Positions 7,223 through 16,209 of a stretch of DNA of 64,000 bases are shown one piece after another. Position numbers and translations under genes: made by a program. The stretch is from contig CAZHLJ010000006.1 in assembly GCA_964533215.1 (NCBI GenBank), positions 62,001 to 126,000 of the forward strand, written 5' to 3'. Under the pieces are notes generated by a model that saw only the letters and a program-made list of their open reading frames with translations, was not told the origin of the DNA and searched no databases. Numbering within the stretch: position 1 is the stretch's first letter; each line of letters starts with the position of its first letter. Source of the DNA: Bact-08 sp964533215. Lineage in GTDB: Bacteria > Bacteroidota > Bacteroidia > Bacteroidales > UBA932.

Positions 7223-9871
7223 ATGGAGATTCCAGCAAAATATGACCCAACATTAACTGAGGACAAATGGTACTCATATTGGTTAAAGAATAATTTTTTT
7301 CATTCAGAACCTGATGACAGAGAGGCTTATACTATCGTAATCCCTCCACCAAACGTTACCGGAGTACTTCATATGGGTCACATGCTCAACAATACTATTC
7401 AGGATGTGTTGATAAGACGCGCCAGAATGTTGGGAAAAAATGCTTGCTGGGTACCGGGAACAGATCATGCGTCAATTGCCACAGAGGCTAAGGTTGTAGC
7501 AAAGTTAAAGGCAGAAGGCATTGAGAAGAGTGATCTTACAAGAGATCAGTTTCTTGAGCATGCATGGGAGTGGAGAGAGAAGCATGGAGGAATAATTCTT
7601 GAGCAGTTAAAAAAGCTTGGAGCATCATGCGACTGGGAGAGGACTAAATTCACAATGGATCCGGATTTAAGCGAAGGTGTAATCAATACTTTCGTATATT
7701 TTTATAAAAAGGGGTGGATATACAGAGGGGTTAGAATGGTGAACTGGGATCCTGTCGGACAGACAGCTGTAAGCGACGAAGAGGTGATTCATAAAGAGAC
7801 ACAATCCAAGTTTTATTATCTCAGATACTTCATTTCAGAAAATGGAAAAGCGACTGACAGATATGTTACAATTGCAACAACTCGTCCTGAGACAATAATG
7901 GCCGATGTGGCAATATGTGTCAATCCTGCAGATGAAAGATTTAAAGACCTTAAAGGGAAAAAAGTACTTATTCCTCTTATCAATAAAGAGATTCCAATAA
8001 TCGAAGATGAATATGTTACAATGGATTTTGGGACAGGTTGCCTGAAAATAACTCCAGCTCATGACATTAACGACTACGAAATTGGTTTGAGACATAAGCT
8101 TCAGGTTATAGACATATTGGACAACTTCGGAAAACTTAACCAGAAAGCACAGATTCTTGTAGGAGAAGACCGCTTTGTAGCTCGCAAGAAAATAGTAAAA
8201 ATGCTTGCAGAGGCCGGTAACTTTGAGAAAGAAGAGAATTATCTTTCTCAGGTCGGCTACTCAGAAAGGACAAACGCCGTTATTGAACCAAAACTCTCTT
8301 TGCAGTGGTTCCTAAAGATGGAAGAAGGGGCCAAAAGCGCATTGGAATATGTAGAAAATGATAAGATCAGACTAATTCCGGAAAAATACAAAAACACTTA
8401 CAAACACTGGATGGAGAATGCTCATGACTGGTGCATATCACGTCAGCTTTGGTGGGGACAGAGGATTCCTGCATGGTATCTTCCGGACGGCAGTTTTGTA
8501 GTTGAGCCTGACGAAATGGCTGCTCTAGAATCAGCAAGAAAAATCAATCCTTCCATAAAGCCGGAGGATTTGAGGCAAGATGAAGATGTACTTGATACGT
8601 GGTTCTCATCATGGTTGTGGCCAATTTCAGTGTTTGATGCAAGCAAGCCAGGTTTTCCGGATAAATCACCAAACAAGGAACTTGCATACTATTATCCTAC
8701 AAACGATCTGATAACTGCTCCTGAAATACTCTTCTTCTGGGTTGCCAGAATGGTTATGGCAGGACACGAATTCTGCGGAACTCTACCTTTCAGAAACGTA
8801 TATCTTACAGGGATTGTCCGTGACAAACAGGGGCGTAAAATGTCGAAATCTCTAGGTAACTCTCCTGACCCAATAAAACTGATAGAACAATATGGTGCAG
8901 ATGGCGTACGCATGGGCATGTTACTGTGCAGCAACGCCGGAAACGATATTCTTTTTGATGAAAGTCAGGTCGAACAAGGAAGGAATTTTTCTAACAAAAT
9001 ATGGAATGCCTATAGATTGATTCAAGGATGGAAAGTTGATCAATCTATGGAAGCAAATCCTCAGAGCAAGATTGCTGTCAAATGGTTCGATAATCTGCTT
9101 TCGCAATCAATTGAAACCATAAACGATCATTTTGACAAGTTCAGGCTTTCAGATGCTTTAATGCTGGTATACAAACTATTCTGGGATGATTTTTGCTCAT
9201 GGTATTTAGAGATAATCAAACCTGTAATGGGAGGCTCTATGGATAAGGAAACCTATGACGGCACAATCGGCTTTTTTGACAAATTACTCAAACTGCTTCA
9301 TCCATATATGCCTTTCATAACTGAAGAGCTATGGCATAATCTGGAGGAGAGAAGGGATGGTGAAAGTTTAATGCTTCAGCAGCAGCCAAAACCGGAAAAA
9401 TACTCCACAGAGCTTATTACCAAGGTAGAACAGGCAAAAGGTGCGATTGTAAACATAAGAAGCATCAGACAGGCTAAGGGTATTTCTCCAAAAGAGCCTC
9501 TGGAGCTTTTTGTAAAAGGCGATTTTTCTGAAGATCTTCACCCCGTTATTGCAAAAATGGCAAATGTCTCTTCCATTAAACCAATGTCAATGCAGTCAGG
9601 ACAATCAGGCTCTTCATTCATGGTAGGAACCGTTGAGTTTTCGCTTTCATTGGGCAATTTGGTAAATGTAGAGGAGGAGATAAGCAAGATTGATGCAGAA
9701 ATCAAGCATCTGGAAGGTTTCCTTATTGGTGTGAACAATAAGCTGTCAAATGAGAAATTTGTCAGCAGTGCTCCTAAGAATGTTGTGGAAATGGAACAAA
9801 AAAAGCAGAATGATGCTCAGACAAAAATTGCAAGTCTGACACAACTGAAAAAAGAATTGACAAATAAATAA
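7223..9871 (+). CDS. valS: Valyl-tRNA synthetase
   Basis: An 882-residue class I synthetase charging tRNA-Val. The HIGH signature is HMGH in PNVTGVLHMGHMLNN near residue 45, and the KMSKS loop is KMSKSLGNSPDP near residue 540. The CP1 editing domain with TTRPETIMAD lies between them, the WCISRQLWWGQRIPAW motif is typical of ValS, and the C-terminal arm ends in a coiled coil (EEEISKIDAEIKHLEG onward). Length and order are normal. It is first in a run of six plus-strand genes, with the thioesterase gene three bases downstream. Confidence 0.98.
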   Translation: MEIPAKYDPTLTEDKWYSYWLKNNFFHSEPDDREAYTIVIPPPNVTGVLHMGHMLNNTIQDVLIRRARMLGKNACWVPGTDHASIATEAKVVAKLKAEGIEKSDLTRDQFLEHAWEWREKHGGIILEQLKKLGASCDWERTKFTMDPDLSEGVINTFVYFYKKGWIYRGVRMVNWDPVGQTAVSDEEVIHKETQSKFYYLRYFISENGKATDRYVTIATTRPETIMADVAICVNPADERFKDLKGKKVLIPLINKEIPIIEDEYVTMDFGTGCLKITPAHDINDYEIGLRHKLQVIDILDNFGKLNQKAQILVGEDRFVARKKIVKMLAEAGNFEKEENYLSQVGYSERTNAVIEPKLSLQWFLKMEEGAKSALEYVENDKIRLIPEKYKNTYKHWMENAHDWCISRQLWWGQRIPAWYLPDGSFVVEPDEMAALESARKINPSIKPEDLRQDEDVLDTWFSSWLWPISVFDASKPGFPDKSPNKELAYYYPTNDLITAPEILFFWVARMVMAGHEFCGTLPFRNVYLTGIVRDKQGRKMSKSLGNSPDPIKLIEQYGADGVRMGMLLCSNAGNDILFDESQVEQGRNFSNKIWNAYRLIQGWKVDQSMEANPQSKIAVKWFDNLLSQSIETINDHFDKFRLSDALMLVYKLFWDDFCSWYLEIIKPVMGGSMDKETYDGTIGFFDKLLKLLHPYMPFITEELWHNLEERRDGESLMLQQQPKPEKYSTELITKVEQAKGAIVNIRSIRQAKGISPKEPLELFVKGDFSEDLHPVIAKMANVSSIKPMSMQSGQSGSSFMVGTVEFSLSLGNLVNVEEEISKIDAEIKHLEGFLIGVNNKLSNEKFVSSAPKNVVEMEQKKQNDAQTKIASLTQLKKELTNK

Positions 9872-9874
9872 CTT

Positions 9875-10288
9875 ATGTACGTTTCAGAGACAACACTAGA
9901 GGTAAGATATTATGAAACAGACCTTATGGGAATAGTTCATCATTCAAATTACATTAGGTATTTTGAATGTGGACGCCACGTTGCACTTGTAAATCTAGGA
10001 ATCCCTATTCAGAAAATTGAAGAGGCAGGGATAATGATGCCAGTGGTCAATGTTACCTGCAATTACAAGACTCCGGCAAAACAAGGCGACATTCTAAGGA
10101 TAGTAAGCACAATATCTGCTCCTCCAAAAGCAAGGGTAGTCATTGAAACTGTTATATACAATGAACTGAATCAGATCGTCTGCAATGGGAGTGTAACATT
10201 GGGTTTCATACATAAGGAGACCAGAAAACCCACAAGAGCTCCTCAGTACTTTGTCGATAAATTTGCCCCATATTTTGAGAATAATTAA
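9875..10288 (+). CDS. YbgC/FadM-family acyl-CoA thioesterase
   Basis: A 137-residue single hot-dog-fold thioesterase. The motif YYETDLMGIVHHSNYIRYFE near residues 12-31 contains the catalytic aspartate and the HxxNYxRYFE helix of the 4-hydroxybenzoyl-CoA thioesterase/YbgC group. It is cytoplasmic and probably hydrolyses short or medium acyl-CoA. It begins three bases after valS and is followed 18 bases later by tatA. In proteobacteria YbgC sits with tol-pal; that context is absent here. Confidence 0.85.
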   Translation: MYVSETTLEVRYYETDLMGIVHHSNYIRYFECGRHVALVNLGIPIQKIEEAGIMMPVVNVTCNYKTPAKQGDILRIVSTISAPPKARVVIETVIYNELNQIVCNGSVTLGFIHKETRKPTRAPQYFVDKFAPYFENN

Positions 10289-10306
10289 TTCTAAATTAAA
10301 AATACA

Positions 10307-10519
10307 ATGAATCATCTATTACTTTTCGGAACACTCGGAACTGGTGAAATTCTGATATTGGCACTGATCGTCCTTCTCCTTTTCGGAGGAAAGAAGATTC
10401 CAGAACTTATGAAAGGAATCGGCAAAGGTGTCAGAAGCTTCAAGGACGGAGTAAAGGGTATCGAGGATGATATCAAGGACTCTTCTCCAGATAAAGAGAA
10501 TAAAGGGGAAAACAAATAG
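10307..10519 (+). CDS. tatA: Twin-arginine translocase subunit TatA/E
   Basis: A 70-residue protein with one N-terminal transmembrane helix (GEILILALIVLLLFGGKKIPEL), the FGGKKIPE hinge, an amphipathic helix with GKGVRSFKDGVKG and a charged tail. It forms the pore-like element of Tat export of folded proteins. The stop shares one base with the GTG of tatC. No separate tatB is present, fitting the minimal TatAC system common outside proteobacteria. Confidence 0.93.
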   Translation: MNHLLLFGTLGTGEILILALIVLLLFGGKKIPELMKGIGKGVRSFKDGVKGIEDDIKDSSPDKENKGENK

Positions 10520-11301
10520 TGACAAAAGAGATGACATTTTGGGAACACCTGGATGAGCTTAGAAAAGTCTTGTTCCGCTCAGCCATTGTTGTTTTCGTGT
10601 TAATGCTTGTCATTTTTGCAAATAAGGACTTTGTCTTTGATAAAATAATTTTTGCACCTATCAATTCTGATTTCATTCTTTACCAATGGCTTAGAGAGTT
10701 ATCATTATGGCTAGGTATGCCATCTATCGCACCGGAACCTTTCAGTCTTAAGTTGATAAACATTGAGCTTTCCTCACAATTCTTCACACATGTAAATGTC
10801 TCAATGACACTGGCCTTTGTACTTTCTGTCCCTTTCATTTTGTATCAACTATGGACTTTTGTAAAGCCTGGCTTATACGAGAAAGAGAAGAGAGCTATTA
10901 CGTTGGCTTTCAGCTTTGCGTCGGTACTCTTCTTTTTAGGTGTGCTAGTAGGATACTATCTGCTATTCCCTTTGACCGTAAGGTTTCTTGGAACCTATCA
11001 GGTAAGCGAGGCTGTTGTAAACCAGATATCGCTCAAATCCTACATCTCCATGTTCACTTGGCTGATACTCATAATGGGTGTTGTCTTTGAAATGCCTGCT
11101 CTTGCAAGCATATTGTCCAGAATGGGAATCCTTAGCAAAAGCTTTCTTAAAAAATACCGTAAGCATGCATTTGTGATACTTATGGTTGTTGCAGCGATTA
11201 TTACTCCAACAGGGGATCCTTTCACCCTTTTTGTCGTTGGTGCTCCACTATACTTTTTATATGAATTTAGCATCTTGATTTGTCGTGATTTCAATAAATA
11301 A
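10519..11301 (+). CDS. tatC: Sec-independent protein translocase TatC
   Basis: A 260-residue, six-helix inner-membrane protein that recognises twin-arginine signal peptides. The N-terminal signature FWEHLDELRKVLFRS is clear, as is FYLYLFP-like PFILYQLWTFVKPGLYEKEK. I use the GTG at 10519 (TAGTG, overlapping the tatA stop by one base), which gives the usual MTKEMTFWEHL start; an in-frame ATG at 10531 would still keep the signature. Its end overlaps the next gene by 17 bases, indicating translational coupling. Confidence 0.95.
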   Translation: MTKEMTFWEHLDELRKVLFRSAIVVFVLMLVIFANKDFVFDKIIFAPINSDFILYQWLRELSLWLGMPSIAPEPFSLKLINIELSSQFFTHVNVSMTLAFVLSVPFILYQLWTFVKPGLYEKEKRAITLAFSFASVLFFLGVLVGYYLLFPLTVRFLGTYQVSEAVVNQISLKSYISMFTWLILIMGVVFEMPALASILSRMGILSKSFLKKYRKHAFVILMVVAAIITPTGDPFTLFVVGAPLYFLYEFSILICRDFNK

Positions 11302-13201
11302 CCTGACTGTCTCCTTTGGAGGATTTACACTTCTAAATGACATTAATTTTCACGTAAGTGACAAGGATAGGATCGGTCTTGTTGGCAAGAACGGTTCCGG
11401 CAAGTCTACTCTCCTTAAAATTATAATAGGAATAAACAAACCCTCTTCGGGGCAGGTTTTAAAACCTTCTGAACTTACTATCGGATACCTCCCGCAGCAA
11501 ATGGAACATGCTAAGGACAAAACTGTAATCCAGGAGGCTCTGACAGCCTTTTCCAGTTATTATGACATGCTTTCAGAACTTGAGAGGATAAATCAGGAAC
11601 TTTCAGATAGAGATGATTATGAAAGTGAAGATTATCACAAACTGATTGTCAAGCTCAACGATATAAACGACAGGGTTCACTATTTCGGATCTGACAATCC
11701 TGAAGGACTTGCTGAAAAAACTCTTTTGGGCCTTGGCTTCAAGCGAGATGAACTCGATCGACAGACTCATACCTTCAGTCAAGGGTGGAATATGAGGATC
11801 GAGTTGGCAAAAGTTCTTTTAAGGAAACCGGATTTGCTGCTTCTTGACGAGCCTACCAACCATCTAGATATTGAATCCATACAATGGCTAGAGGAATATC
11901 TTGAGAATTACAGCGGATCGCTTGTGCTTATATCCCATGACAGACAATTTCTAGATAATGCCACCAACAGGACCGTTGAGCTTATGCTCAGTAAGGCTTA
12001 TGACTATAAAGTTCCATATTCCAGATATCTGGAGTTGCGGAAAGAGAGAATTGAACAGCAAAGAGCAGCTTACGACAACCAGCAGAAACTGATAGAAAAA
12101 ACGGAAGAGTTTATAGAAAAATTCAGATACAAGGCTACAAAATCGAATCAGGTACAGTCAAGAATAAAGCAGCTGGATAAAATTGACAGGATTGAGATTG
12201 ACGAGGAGGATAAATCCACACTTGCCGTCAAATTTCCGCCATCGCCAAGATCGGGACAGGTGGTTGTTGAGACAAAAGATCTAAAGATGCAGTTCGGACA
12301 GAAGGTCATCTTTGATAAGGCAAATATCATTATCGAGAGAGGAGAGAAGGTGGCATTTGTGGGAAGGAACGGTGAAGGAAAGACCACACTTATGAGGCTT
12401 ATTACAGGTGAACTGACCCCAAAAAGCGGTGTGCTTAACATCGGACATAATGTATTGATGGGTTATTATGCTCAGAATCAGGAGGATATTTTAGATAAAA
12501 CCGATACTGTATTTGACACTCTGGATAAAATTGCTGTCGGAGATGTCCGCACAAAGCTAAGGGATATTTTAGGTGCATTTTTGTTCAAAGGCGAAGATGT
12601 AGATAAAAAGGTTGCTGTTCTTAGTGGTGGAGAGAGAGCTCGTCTGGCTATGGCCAAGCTGATACTGAAACCTCATAATCTGCTTGCACTGGATGAACCG
12701 ACCAATCATATGGATATAAGATCCAAAGATGTCTTGAAGCAGGCATTGACAGACTATGACGGTTCCTTGATTCTTGTATCCCATGACAGAGACTTCCTGG
12801 AGGGGCTTGTGAGCAAAGTATATGAATTCAGAGATGGTAGGGTGAAAGAACATCTTGGAAGTATCAAGGAGTTCCTTGCCAAGAAAAAGATGGAGCATCT
12901 CAGGGAGCTGGAAATCCCAGCTGTTGTAGAGAAGGTATCTGAAATTGCCGATGAGGCCAAAAAGGAACCGCTATCATATATCGAGCAGAAAGAGATTGAA
13001 AAAGAAAACAGAAAAAAAAGAAACCTGATTGACAGGTGCGAAAAAAGAGTTGATTTTCTGGAAAAGAAAATCGCCGAAATTGAAAAAATACTTGCAGAAC
13101 CTCAGAAAAACCAGTCTTTCGATCAAGTTCTGATTGAATACAATGGTTATAAAAAAGAGCTTGACACAAGATTAGAGGAGTGGGAGACACTCCAAAGCTA
13201 G
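11285..13201 (+). CDS. ABC-F family ATPase (ribosome-associated type)
   Basis: A 638-residue soluble protein with two ABC ATPase domains and no membrane segments. Walker A motifs are GKNGSGKST (near residue 36) and GRNGEGKTT (near 362); the signature motifs are FSQGW and LSGGERARLA; Walker B motifs are LLLLDEPTNHLD and LLALDEPTNHMD. The linker (near residues 245-300) and a C-terminal coiled coil (near 560-635) match the Uup/YdiF-like branch acting on ribosomes rather than a drug exporter. The start is the GTG at 11285, giving MISINNLTVSFGG, inside the end of tatC. Confidence 0.93.
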   Translation: MISINNLTVSFGGFTLLNDINFHVSDKDRIGLVGKNGSGKSTLLKIIIGINKPSSGQVLKPSELTIGYLPQQMEHAKDKTVIQEALTAFSSYYDMLSELERINQELSDRDDYESEDYHKLIVKLNDINDRVHYFGSDNPEGLAEKTLLGLGFKRDELDRQTHTFSQGWNMRIELAKVLLRKPDLLLLDEPTNHLDIESIQWLEEYLENYSGSLVLISHDRQFLDNATNRTVELMLSKAYDYKVPYSRYLELRKERIEQQRAAYDNQQKLIEKTEEFIEKFRYKATKSNQVQSRIKQLDKIDRIEIDEEDKSTLAVKFPPSPRSGQVVVETKDLKMQFGQKVIFDKANIIIERGEKVAFVGRNGEGKTTLMRLITGELTPKSGVLNIGHNVLMGYYAQNQEDILDKTDTVFDTLDKIAVGDVRTKLRDILGAFLFKGEDVDKKVAVLSGGERARLAMAKLILKPHNLLALDEPTNHMDIRSKDVLKQALTDYDGSLILVSHDRDFLEGLVSKVYEFRDGRVKEHLGSIKEFLAKKKMEHLRELEIPAVVEKVSEIADEAKKEPLSYIEQKEIEKENRKKRNLIDRCEKRVDFLEKKIAEIEKILAEPQKNQSFDQVLIEYNGYKKELDTRLEEWETLQS

Positions 13202-13233
13202 AAATAAATACATTTACACAAAAATAACTGAGG

Positions 13234-13974
13234 ATGGAGCAAAAATCACATTATCTCTTTGGAATGCACTCTGTAATAGAGGCTGTAGAGAGCAACAAGA
13301 AAATCGAGAAGGTTCTCTTTAAACAAGGTCTGGAGGGAACTCAATTTCGCCTTCTTGTAGAAAAATTGCAACAGAAGGAGATTCCTGTTCAATTTGTTCC
13401 CGCCGAGAAGCTCAACAGTATTACAAGAGGTTCTCACCAAGGAGTGATTGCATATATTTCACAGATTGAATACTACCCCATTGAAGAGATGGTGGAAAAC
13501 GCGTTTAAGAAAAGTAAGAACCCATTGATAGTCCTTCTTGACGGCGTAAGTGATGTGAGAAACTTCGGTGCTATTGCCAGATCAGCAGAATGTGCAGGAG
13601 TAGCAGGGATTATTCTTCCTGCAAAAGGTGGTGCTGCGGTGAATGCAGATGCCATTAAGACCTCAGCTGGTGCCTTGCTGAGAATCTCTACTTCCAAGGT
13701 TGCAAACCTCCGGGTAGCTATCTATTATCTTTTAGAATCAGGCTTTCAGATAGTCGCTGCCGATGAAAAAGCGGTAAAAAGCATTTATGAAATAGACTTT
13801 AAAAAACCTACGGCAGTCATTATGGGTTCAGAAGAGAAGGGTATTTCAGATTCAATTCTTGCACTATCAACAGAAAAGGCAAAAATCCCACTTCTAGGAG
13901 AGATAGGTTCTTTAAATGTCTCCGTCGCTGCTTCTGTTGTTATGTTTGAAGCCGTCAGACAGAAGAACGTCTGA
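13234..13974 (+). CDS. rlmB: 23S rRNA (guanosine-2'-O-)-methyltransferase RlmB
   Basis: A 246-residue SPOUT methyltransferase with an N-terminal L30e-like RNA-binding domain beginning LFGMHSVIEAVE and a C-terminal knotted domain. Motif 1 is LDGVSDVRNFGAIARSAE near residue 105, motif 2 is MGSEEKGIS near 198, and motif 3 is IGSLNVSVAASVVMFEAVR near the end. By family it methylates G2251 of 23S rRNA. It follows the ABC-F gene by 32 bases and its last 20 bases overlap the oppositely transcribed methyltransferase gene. Confidence 0.93.
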   Translation: MEQKSHYLFGMHSVIEAVESNKKIEKVLFKQGLEGTQFRLLVEKLQQKEIPVQFVPAEKLNSITRGSHQGVIAYISQIEYYPIEEMVENAFKKSKNPLIVLLDGVSDVRNFGAIARSAECAGVAGIILPAKGGAAVNADAIKTSAGALLRISTSKVANLRVAIYYLLESGFQIVAADEKAVKSIYEIDFKKPTAVIMGSEEKGISDSILALSTEKAKIPLLGEIGSLNVSVAASVVMFEAVRQKNV

Positions 13975-14671
13975 ATTCAGAACAAACTATAGCTGATGCT
14001 ATGGCTACATTCAATGACTCTGACCCCTCGCTACCCTCTTTGGTGAAAGATGGTATGTAAAGTCTATTATTTATAAGGCTTCCGACCTTTTCTGATATTC
14101 CGTTCGACTCGCTTCCCATCACAATTATACCAGATTCTGATAAGGATGTGTGGTATATATTAGGCGCATTCAGGAATGTCCCATAGACTTCAGAAGTTAC
14201 AGATGCCTGTTTAATGAATTCATAAAGATCTGTATAGAAAACTTTGACGCGAAAAATGGCACCCATTGAGGATTGGACAACCTTAGGATTGTAAAGATCG
14301 GCTGTGTCCTCCGATGCGATTATCGCCTCAATACCAAACCAGTCGGCCAGACGAATTATTGTACCCATATTGCCTGGATCTCGGACAGAATCCAGAGCCA
14401 GATATAATTTATCAGGTATAATTGATAGCGGTTTCTGATTCTCTTTTTTACGGACAACAGCTAATGCCGGAGAAGGAGAGGAGAGGAGTGTTATTCGAGA
14501 CATATTTTCCTCTCCTATATCTTTAAGGTATAACAATCTTTCCACAATAAAATCAGACCTGACAGCCTCTTCTACCATCTTTTCCCCTTCAACAATAAAA
14601 AGTCCGAGCTCGTCTCGTATTTTTTTATTAGAAAGGGATTTAATAAATTTTATCTCAGATTTGGAGAGCAT
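13955..14671 (-). CDS. TrmH-family (SpoU) RNA 2'-O-methyltransferase
   Basis: A 238-residue SPOUT methyltransferase distinct from rlmB. It has an N-terminal substrate-binding region (LSNKKIRDELGLFIVEGEK), motif 1 LDSVRDPGNMGTIIRLADWFG, motif 2 MGSESNGIS and motif 3 GSESLNVAIASAIVCSEF. The target nucleotide is not assignable by eye. Its start shares one base with the stop of speA, and its 3' end overlaps rlmB by 20 bases in convergent orientation, so two unrelated-strand methyltransferases meet tail to tail. Confidence 0.9.
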   Translation of the reverse strand: MLSKSEIKFIKSLSNKKIRDELGLFIVEGEKMVEEAVRSDFIVERLLYLKDIGEENMSRITLLSSPSPALAVVRKKENQKPLSIIPDKLYLALDSVRDPGNMGTIIRLADWFGIEAIIASEDTADLYNPKVVQSSMGAIFRVKVFYTDLYEFIKQASVTSEVYGTFLNAPNIYHTSLSESGIIVMGSESNGISEKVGSLINNRLYIPSFTKEGSEGSESLNVAIASAIVCSEFRRSSV

Positions 14672-16062
14672 TAGTATCCCAATATTTTTAGCATCGATTT
14701 ATAGGTTTGTTCCTTACTGAAGAGTTTTGTGAAATACTCACCATTTTCATCCTTGTCAATTGTGATGTGTTTAGGTGCAGGTTGAAGACAATGCTGGATT
14801 CCGCCAAATCCTGCAATTGATTCCTGATATGCTCCGGTATGGAAGAAGCCTATGTATAGAGGTCCGTCACTTGCAAGATTTGGCAAGAAAATCGCGTTTG
14901 CATGAGCTTCGGCATTGTAGTAATCCTGACTGTCACAGGTTAGTCCGCCCAAGAACACCCTCTGATATTCATCATTCCATTTATTTATTGGTAGAAGTAC
15001 AAATCTTTGCTTGATTCCCCAAGTATCAGGTAAGGTGGTCATGAAAGAGCTGTCAACCATATACCACCTTTCTCTGTCATTTTGTTGCTTCTGGTCTAAT
15101 ACCTGATATATTGTTGCACCACTTTCTCCAACAGTAAAGCTTCCAAATTCTGTAAAAATATTTGGTTCTGGTATTCCGCGTTGAGTACATATGCTCTTAA
15201 TCTGAGCTACAACTTCTTCTGCCATATACTCATAGTCATAGTCAAATGCCAGTGAGTTTTTGATTGGGAATCCACCCCCGATATTCAGAGAGTCAAGTTC
15301 AGGACAAATGGTCTTTAGATCACAATAAACAGATACACATTTACTTAATTCATTCCAGTAATATGCATTGTCCCTGATTCCTGTATTTATGAAGAAGTGA
15401 AGCATTTTAAGGGAGAATTTCTTGTTTTGCTTAATCTTGTCCTCATAAAAAGGAAGTATATCGCTATATCTGATACCAAGCCTTGAGGTGTAGAATTCAA
15501 ATTTCGGCTCCTCTTCTGCAGCAATCCTGATACCTATCATGCAAGGCTCTTTGACGCATAGATCAAGTTCGTCAAACTCCTTCATATTATCCAGTACCGG
15601 TATTGTATTCTTCCAACCGTTGTTTATGAAATTAGCTATGTTTTCTATGTAAGCATCTTTCTTGTAACCGTTACATATAATATACAGATCCTGATTTACA
15701 ATACCTTGCTCCTGAAGAGACTCAATAAGATTAAGATCGAAAGCAGATGAAGTCTCAATATGAATGTCATTTTTTAGAGCTTCCTCAAGCACAAATGAGA
15801 AGTGGGAACTCTTTGTACAATAACAGTAATGATAATCTCCATTGTAATCTACCTTAGCCATAGCTACATTGAACATTCGTTTTGCCCTTTGTATCTGGGA
15901 AGATATCTTTGGTAGATATGTTATCTTTAAAGGTGTACCATATTGTTCAATAAGGTCCATAACCGGTATGTTGTGAAAGTAGAGATCTCCATCTTCTACC
16001 CGAAATTCGTCCTGAGGAAACTCAAAGGACTGCTCAATCAAATCTATGTATTTGTTCTTCAT
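14671..16062 (-). CDS. speA: Arginine decarboxylase-type PLP enzyme (short Bacteroidota form)
   Basis: A 463-residue fold-type III PLP decarboxylase. The barrel begins with the lysine-bearing strand YCYCTKSSHFSF near residue 80; the PLP phosphate loop is NIGGGFPIKNS and the second-domain strand is FTEFGSFTVGESG; near the C-terminus are GGLTCDSQDYY and GFFHTGAYQ. It matches the roughly 465-residue enzymes of Flavobacteriia and relatives annotated as arginine decarboxylase, not the 630-residue SpeA of proteobacteria. The likely reaction is arginine to agmatine for polyamine synthesis, but substrate is inferred from family naming. It is co-oriented with the methyltransferase gene downstream. Confidence 0.8.
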   Translation of the reverse strand: MKNKYIDLIEQSFEFPQDEFRVEDGDLYFHNIPVMDLIEQYGTPLKITYLPKISSQIQRAKRMFNVAMAKVDYNGDYHYCYCTKSSHFSFVLEEALKNDIHIETSSAFDLNLIESLQEQGIVNQDLYIICNGYKKDAYIENIANFINNGWKNTIPVLDNMKEFDELDLCVKEPCMIGIRIAAEEEPKFEFYTSRLGIRYSDILPFYEDKIKQNKKFSLKMLHFFINTGIRDNAYYWNELSKCVSVYCDLKTICPELDSLNIGGGFPIKNSLAFDYDYEYMAEEVVAQIKSICTQRGIPEPNIFTEFGSFTVGESGATIYQVLDQKQQNDRERWYMVDSSFMTTLPDTWGIKQRFVLLPINKWNDEYQRVFLGGLTCDSQDYYNAEAHANAIFLPNLASDGPLYIGFFHTGAYQESIAGFGGIQHCLQPAPKHITIDKDENGEYFTKLFSKEQTYKSMLKILGY

Positions 16063-16182
16063 TTTTCAAATGTAAGTGAGTCAAATTATAAAATTATAGC
16101 CAATGTAACTAAGTCGGATTATTATATTGTGCAAATATATTGCTATTTTTTTTCTAATGAAAAAATCAAAGGATATAATTAC

Positions 16183-16190
16183 TATTTTTG
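16183..16190 (+). promoter_or_regulatory. Candidate -7 box for the TamL-like gene
   Basis: TATTTTTG matches TAnnTTTG and lies 19 bases before the ATG at 16210. No TTTG is found at the -33 position. It supports 16210 as the true start, because frames opening further upstream would begin before this box. Confidence 0.4.
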
Positions 16191-16209
16191 TACAAAAGAG
16201 AACTATATC

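Noticed and set aside
10307..11301. Missing tatB as a sign of gene loss
   Set aside because: TatA-TatC systems without TatB are common and functional in many bacteria.
15943..16209. An 89-codon N-terminal extension of the TamL-like protein
   Set aside because: It lies partly inside speA on the other strand and would bury a good lipoprotein signal; a -7 box at 16183 also lies within it.
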